Shown piece after piece: positions 38,216-41,225 of a DNA stretch of 41,225 nt; positions within the stretch are counted from its first letter, which is position 1, and every line of letters begins with the position of its first letter. The position numbers were made by a program, and so were the translations under genes. The stretch covers positions 1-41,225 of IMG/VR virus record IMGVR_UViG_3300013120_000344, one strand, 5' to 3'. This DNA is from a virus. Under the pieces are notes generated by a model. The model was not told where the DNA came from. It worked only from the letters and a program-made list of their open reading frames with translations, and did not search any database.

Positions 38216-38783
38216 TGCGCACCGTCAGGTCTATTCCCGGTTCCTTCTTCCCCACGGTCTTGATATGGCGTGGTGGCGGGCTCGTGTACCCGCTGCGCTG
38301 GTTCTGTGCCTCGTGAATGCCCAGCAGGCACTGTTCGTCATCCGACTTGTAGCCATCGCGGGCGAGTTGCTGGTATGTCTGGCGAAACCGCTTTTCCAGG
38401 GCGATCAGTGCGGCATTCGGTGTCTGGCAGAACTGCGGCCAGCTTCCGATGGACTTGATGGTTGCGGCAATCAGCGGATCGTCGAATTGTACCGACTGGT
38501 AGAGTCCGACTTGCCGAACCGCCAGTTGTGCGGTGTTCCAGGCCATGAGCGAACGGTCCTCGACCGGCCCTTCGATCAGTCGAATCAGGTCGATGGGTTT
38601 AGGCATGAACTGCCCGCCCTCGCTTTTCGGCCAGCACCTGATCGCCTGGAGCACATCCGGGGTCTTACGGTCACACAGGCAATCCCAATAGACTTCGAGC
38701 AGCGGCTTGTTGATCTCTTTCCCATAAACCAAGCCCAGGGTTTCTATTGCGTTGCCAAATGCTTGTTTATCCGTCGGCTGCAT
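38202..38783 (-). CDS. DUF6475-like replication-associated protein
   Basis: The 193-residue product has KEINKPLLEVYWDCLCDRKTPDVLQAIRCWPKSEGGQFMPKPIDLIRLIEG, a helical region with a GG-FMPKPxDxIRxIEG motif shared by phage proteins that follow replication initiators. It continues SLMAWNTAQLAVRQVGLYQSVQFDDPLIAATIKSIGSWPQFCQ. The ATG at 38783 lies behind GAGGTGCAAG within the end of the upstream gene. It probably acts as a helicase loader or initiator partner; the function is unproven. Confidence 0.7.
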   Translation of the reverse strand: MQPTDKQAFGNAIETLGLVYGKEINKPLLEVYWDCLCDRKTPDVLQAIRCWPKSEGGQFMPKPIDLIRLIEGPVEDRSLMAWNTAQLAVRQVGLYQSVQFDDPLIAATIKSIGSWPQFCQTPNAALIALEKRFRQTYQQLARDGYKSDDEQCLLGIHEAQNQRSGYTSPPPRHIKTVGKKEPGIDLTVRNDRT

Positions 38784-39768
38784 CTTGCACCTCAATATCG
38801 CTGGACCATTCGTTGACTGCTTTTCGGTTGCGGATAATTTGCTGTTCTGCCTTGGTTGGCGGGCGTCCGCCGCTTTCTTCGTGGGTCCAATAGTTCTTGC
38901 TGATGAAGTTGCAGAGTTCGGGGGCCGAGCCGTCCAGATATTTCTGTGTTCGTGCGAAATTCTTGATTCGGTCTTTCATTATTGATAATTGTGTATCAAG
39001 ACCGCGTTTTTTCCAGTGCGCGTACGCTCGGGCCTTTTCCCCCATTCTGTACCAGCCGCCATCTTTGCAGTATTCCCACCACTCCGCGAATTCCGCGCTA
39101 TAGCTCATAACTTTTTGCTTTGCGCGTATCTTCTTTTTTTTCATGCCTTTAGGTAAACCGTTACTCTTCTCTGTATCTCCGGAGAGTGTTAAAGAAAGAG
39201 AGGGCTCCGGAGAAGAAACAGGCCGGTTCTCGTCCTCGGAACCGGCGAGCGCGGAACGCGCCTCTTCTCTGTCTCCGGAGGGGAGGGGAGAGGAGAGGAG
39301 AGGGGCATTGCACTGAGCATTGCTAGTAGCATCCTTAGAGCATGCTAAGGGTATGCTACCCGCATTATCATCTGTCGGGCTTGGTTTATTCCGCTTTTCC
39401 CACCTTGCGGCAGCCGCGATCTGTGCCCGCTTCTTGCGCATCGGCGCACGTATTGCCCACGGCTGCTCTTCCGCCCAGTCGTGGACGTGGAACCCGCCGT
39501 CGATTTGATCCAGCAGCCCTATTTGCAGCAGCGTGTCCACGAACACTCCTGGTTCTCCGCTCCATTCGGCGAATTCTTCAATTTCCTGTGCCGTCGTGTT
39601 CTCATGAGTTCCCAGGGGGCGCTGTTCCGCCGTGTATCCCCATAAATCCAAAAGCGCAAGTACCGCGTCTGAGCCTAAGCTATGTCGAAGTCGGCGGATC
39701 TTCCGGTTGCGCAGAAAGCCGACACGAACGCGGAAATCGTCATTCACCTGCCGCCTCTTGCTCGGCAT
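38767..39768 (-). CDS. Replisome-organiser-like winged-helix protein
   Basis: The 333-residue product has an N-terminal winged helix typical of phage replication initiators (FRVRVGFLRNRKIRRLRHSLGSDAVLALLDLWGYTAEQRPLGTHENTTAQEIEEFAEWSGEPGVFVDTLLQIGLLDQIDGGFHVHDW). A polar linker follows, then a C-terminal domain (YSAEFAEWWEYCKDGG...ISKNYWTHEE). It would bind the origin and recruit the helicase. The start may be ATG 39768, or GTG 39747 with AAGAGG upstream. It overlaps the zinc-finger gene upstream. Confidence 0.7.
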   Translation of the reverse strand: MPSKRRQVNDDFRVRVGFLRNRKIRRLRHSLGSDAVLALLDLWGYTAEQRPLGTHENTTAQEIEEFAEWSGEPGVFVDTLLQIGLLDQIDGGFHVHDWAEEQPWAIRAPMRKKRAQIAAAARWEKRNKPSPTDDNAGSIPLACSKDATSNAQCNAPLLSSPLPSGDREEARSALAGSEDENRPVSSPEPSLSLTLSGDTEKSNGLPKGMKKKKIRAKQKVMSYSAEFAEWWEYCKDGGWYRMGEKARAYAHWKKRGLDTQLSIMKDRIKNFARTQKYLDGSAPELCNFISKNYWTHEESGGRPPTKAEQQIIRNRKAVNEWSSDIEVQDAADG

Positions 39769-39934
39769 TGTGTTTCGCCAGGTTCTGCTCACGAATCCGC
39801 TGTCTACGCTTCCGGCTGGCGTTGTCCAGACACTCCTTACACCAGTGCTGGTAAGTATCGGGGGAACACCAGTTTCGGTAAAAATTGCCGACAGGTAAGT
39901 CGCGGGAGCACTTGGGGCAGTGTTTTACATTCAT
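39740..39934 (-). CDS. Treble-clef zinc protein (HNH-associated type)
   Basis: The 64-residue product (MNVKHCPKCSRDLPVGNFYRNWCSPDTYQHWCKECLDNASRKRRQRIREQ...) has CPKC and CKEC, the first half of the treble-clef fold that often precedes an HNH motif, with a charged helix behind; no HNH residues follow. Its paralogue is at 40521. The mRNA should start at the ATG: TTGATA-N17-TATTGT ends 6 nt before it. It starts the second leftward operon, after the terminator. Confidence 0.75.
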   Translation of the reverse strand: MNVKHCPKCSRDLPVGNFYRNWCSPDTYQHWCKECLDNASRKRRQRIREQNLAKHNAEQEAAGE

Positions 39935-39940
39935 GCCAAT

Positions 39941-39969
39941 ACAATAACAATTCCATGCCCATATATCAA
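39941..39969 (-). promoter_or_regulatory. Leftward promoter for a leaderless mRNA
   Basis: The minus strand reads TTGATA (39969-39964), 17 nt, TATTGT (39946-39941), six bases (ATTGGC) and ATG at 39934. The spacing repeats that of the terminase promoter. No ribosome site exists between the promoter and the gene. Confidence 0.6.
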
Positions 39970-40008
39970 GCCCGGCCCAGCGGAAAGGCGATCAAACAAC
40001 AGTCAAGC

Positions 40009-40036
40009 AAAAAGCCCCGCTCGTCAACGGGGCTTC
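40009..40036 (-). terminator. Intrinsic terminator of the first leftward operon
   Basis: On the minus strand AAGCCCCG (40035-40028) pairs with CGGGGCTT (40019-40012) and is followed by TTTTT including the stem end. It stops the operon that ends with the Phd-like gene, about 50 bp after its stop codon. Confidence 0.85.
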
Positions 40037-40084
40037 AGGCTGAACTGGTAGTCGATCAGGCTACCCGGATAGATTCACAGCCCT

Positions 40085-40300
40085 TCAGTTCGCCACCTTG
40101 CCTCGGGCATCCCACCCGTCCAGTGCTTCACGAGCAGCCTCTTCTTCGGCCTTCTCCAGTCCCTCATAGTCTCCAACCGATACAATGGCCGCTACAGGCC
40201 GACCGTGACGGGTAATCAGCCATCGCCCTTCCGTGCGGTCGACATGATCCAAAACCTCAGCCAGCCTATACCGCAGCTCCCCTACAGGCATCCGTCCCAT
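40085..40300 (-). CDS. Phd/YefM-family antitoxin
   Basis: The 71-residue product matches Phd: MGRMPVGELRYRLAEVLDHVDRTEGRWLITRHGRPVAAIVSVGDYEGLEKAEEE, with the N-terminal beta-alpha DNA-binding part, the RHGRPVAAIVS strand and a C-terminal acidic helix for toxin binding. No toxin gene follows; a terminator does. The start is ATG 40300 (GGAGG 7 nt upstream); GTG 40303 is possible. As an orphan it may neutralise a host toxin or act as a repressor of the early leftward operon. Confidence 0.8.
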   Translation of the reverse strand: MGRMPVGELRYRLAEVLDHVDRTEGRWLITRHGRPVAAIVSVGDYEGLEKAEEEAAREALDGWDARGKVAN

Positions 40301-40524
40301 CACAGATCCTCCACCTCAAGCGTCAGCTTCATCCGACAGCGCCGGGCAGGTACCTCCCCAAGATCCTCGACCATCGACCGATGCGACTTGTACAGCACAC
40401 CCGCCAGCAGATTCGACAGGACGGTCGCCGGGTCGTTCCGCGTGTTCGCCACGGCAATCCGCGTCAATTCAGAATGACTCTCATTCAACGGCGCCCAGCC
40501 GATGCTACTGCGTACAATCTTCAC
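40300..40524 (-). CDS. Unknown 74-residue early protein
   Basis: GTG 40524 lies 3 nt after GGAGGAA and overlaps the upstream stop (GTGA). The product (VKIVRSSIGWAPLNESHSELTRIAVANTRNDPATVLSNLLAGVLYKSHRSMVEDLGEVPARRCRMKLTLEVEDL) has a helical middle and beta ends. It lies directly before the antitoxin in a tight operon. It does not resemble Doc, YoeB or RelE, so it is not an obvious toxin. Its stop overlaps the antitoxin start region. Confidence 0.6.
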   Translation of the reverse strand: MKIVRSSIGWAPLNESHSELTRIAVANTRNDPATVLSNLLAGVLYKSHRSMVEDLGEVPARRCRMKLTLEVEDL

Positions 40525-40718
40525 GCTTCCTCCTCCGCCTTCCGCCGCTTCCGCGCGGCCCCGCTTACCTCGTTCTGGCAGTCCTTGCACCAGCTTTGAT
40601 AACCATCCTGAACACCACGATGGCGCCAAAACCACTGCCACGCCTCCCCCAGCTTACAGGTGAAGCCACAACGTGAACAAACCTTCAACGGCTGTAACTG
40701 AAGCTCCGGGTAGTTCAT
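40521..40718 (-). CDS. Treble-clef zinc protein, paralogue of the 39934 gene
   Basis: The 65-residue product reads MNYPELQLQPLKVCSRCGFTCKLGEAWQWFWRHRGVQDGYQSWCKDCQNEVSGAARKRRKAEEEA. CSRCG and CKDC, with the DGYQSWCKDC sequence, mark the same treble-clef family as the 39740-39934 protein (YQHWCKEC). A basic helix follows. It overlaps the upstream helix-turn-helix gene by ATGA. These small proteins probably bind nucleic acids. Confidence 0.75.
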   Translation of the reverse strand: MNYPELQLQPLKVCSRCGFTCKLGEAWQWFWRHRGVQDGYQSWCKDCQNEVSGAARKRRKAEEEA

Positions 40719-41225
40719 TCGATCTCCCCATCCCCTTCCAATCGCTTCACCTCCACCATCTGTGCCTCAATCAACTCATCAAACATCGAAGGATCACGCG
40801 CCATAAGTTCATGTATCTCCGTTGGCTTACCCTGCAAAAGCTGAGCCTTCTCAACCGTCTCACTAACCACCCGCGCAAGATCACGTAAAGCAGAAGGCTT
40901 CATCTGTGGCTGATGCTCAAGATTCAACCGCTCAAGCTGATCAACCAATACCCGCACACCCAAACCCGCCGCCTTCTCCAACTCCGATACAATCCCCAAT
41001 ACATCCGTCGGCAACAAAGACTCAGACTGAATCTCCTGCAACGCCGGATCCTTCAAAAGATCATTCCGAAGCTTCCGCGCCGTGTCCAACGGTATCTCCA
41101 ACAACTCCGCCAATGCCTTCACACGCAACTGTGGATCACGTACCAATGCCAAACGCGCCTGATAAACCTGATCATCAGTCAACGACCGTACACCACGCAA
41201 AGGCCGCGAAGACCCAATATCCAAC
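40715..41225 (-). CDS. Helix-turn-helix protein, possible small terminase (continues at 1-30)
   Basis: Joined with positions 30-1 the gene encodes 176 residues. A helix-turn-helix lies at about residues 36-60 (LRVKALAELLEIPLDTARKLRNDLLKD), followed by helical, acidic sequence (LPTDVLGIVSELEKAAGLGVRVLVDQLERL) and a charged tail. DNA-binding N-terminus, helical oligomer core and size suit a small terminase subunit, which would recognise the packaging site. An early regulator is equally possible. It is the first gene of the leftward early operon and lies far from the large terminase. Confidence 0.6.
   Translation of the reverse strand, partial: LDIGSSRPLRGVRSLTDDQVYQARLALVRDPQLRVKALAELLEIPLDTARKLRNDLLKDPALQEIQSESLLPTDVLGIVSELEKAAGLGVRVLVDQLERLNLEHQPQMKPSALRDLARVVSETVEKAQLLQGKPTEIHELMARDPSMFDELIEAQMVEVKRLEGDGEIE
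41216..41225. repeat. Terminal 10-bp direct repeat, right copy
   Basis: AATATCCAAC, identical to positions 1-10; see the left copy. Closing the sequence on this overlap gives a circular map one overlap shorter than the window, and completes the leftward helix-turn-helix gene. Confidence 0.8.

Noticed and set aside
1-41225. CRISPR array, integrase, transposase or lysogeny repressor
   Set aside because: No regular spacer-repeat pattern, no tyrosine or serine recombinase, no IS-type transposase and no CI-like repressor was found on either strand.

Overview
The window looks like an essentially complete genome of a tailed, podovirus-like bacteriophage of about 41.2 kb. The evidence is a large terminase, a P22-type portal, a scaffold-like protein, an N4-gp56-type major capsid protein, a head-tail adaptor, a propeller-type tail protein, a repetitive fibre, a spike with a signal peptide, a very large internal virion protein, and a holin/spanin/M15-endolysin lysis set. 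The first and last 10 bases are identical, and joining them restores one leftward reading frame, so the contig closes into a circle. The host is unknown. Its promoters look like ordinary bacterial sigma-70 promoters, and a spanin-like protein hints at a Gram-negative host. No integrase or CI-type repressor was seen, so a lytic life style is likely.

Layout. Positions 31-971 are non-coding, with an AT-rich stretch and repeated AAAGCTAA-type words, and separate two divergent gene sets. Rightward early genes (1002-8892) start from a sigma-70 promoter. They encode small proteins (one with a histone-fold pattern, one like the Imm51 immunity family), a DUF3560 protein, and a recombination module: RuvC-like resolvase, ribbon-helix-helix protein, Fe-S YqaJ/Cas4-like exonuclease and Bet/RecT annealing protein. 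They meet the leftward late genes at a bidirectional terminator near 8970. Leftward, read from 41225 down, come a helix-turn-helix protein, treble-clef proteins, an orphan Phd antitoxin and a terminator. Then come replication genes (39.9-37.5 kb), a Lar-like zinc protein, a methyltransferase island (36.5-31.7 kb), and the late genes from terminase (31602) down to 8989.

The most unusual part is the methyltransferase island. It holds five different DNA methyltransferase genes, the N-terminal stub of a sixth, a truncated HNH gene and several tiny zinc or membrane ORFs. Several gene borders carry structured palindromes that match the architecture of integron attC sites: GTT-type outer boxes, a stem with one extrahelical A, and a conserved AACTC(N)nCGTT right arm. 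No integron integrase and no restriction enzyme are visible. The island is bounded by two near-identical 40-bp direct repeats inside longer similar segments. I read it as a phage-borne, integrase-less cassette array for DNA methylation and anti-restriction, with every gene inverted relative to its site.

Other points of interest are three or four strong promoters placed so close to start codons that their mRNAs should be leaderless (terminase, portal, the 39934 gene, and weakly the 30/41225 gene). There is also a D-arm-less tRNA-like fold just after the portal gene, a 20-bp-arm inverted repeat in the early region, a UUCG-capped hairpin behind the capsid genes, a possible small RNA at the convergent junction, and a one-base frameshift in a small replication-region gene.
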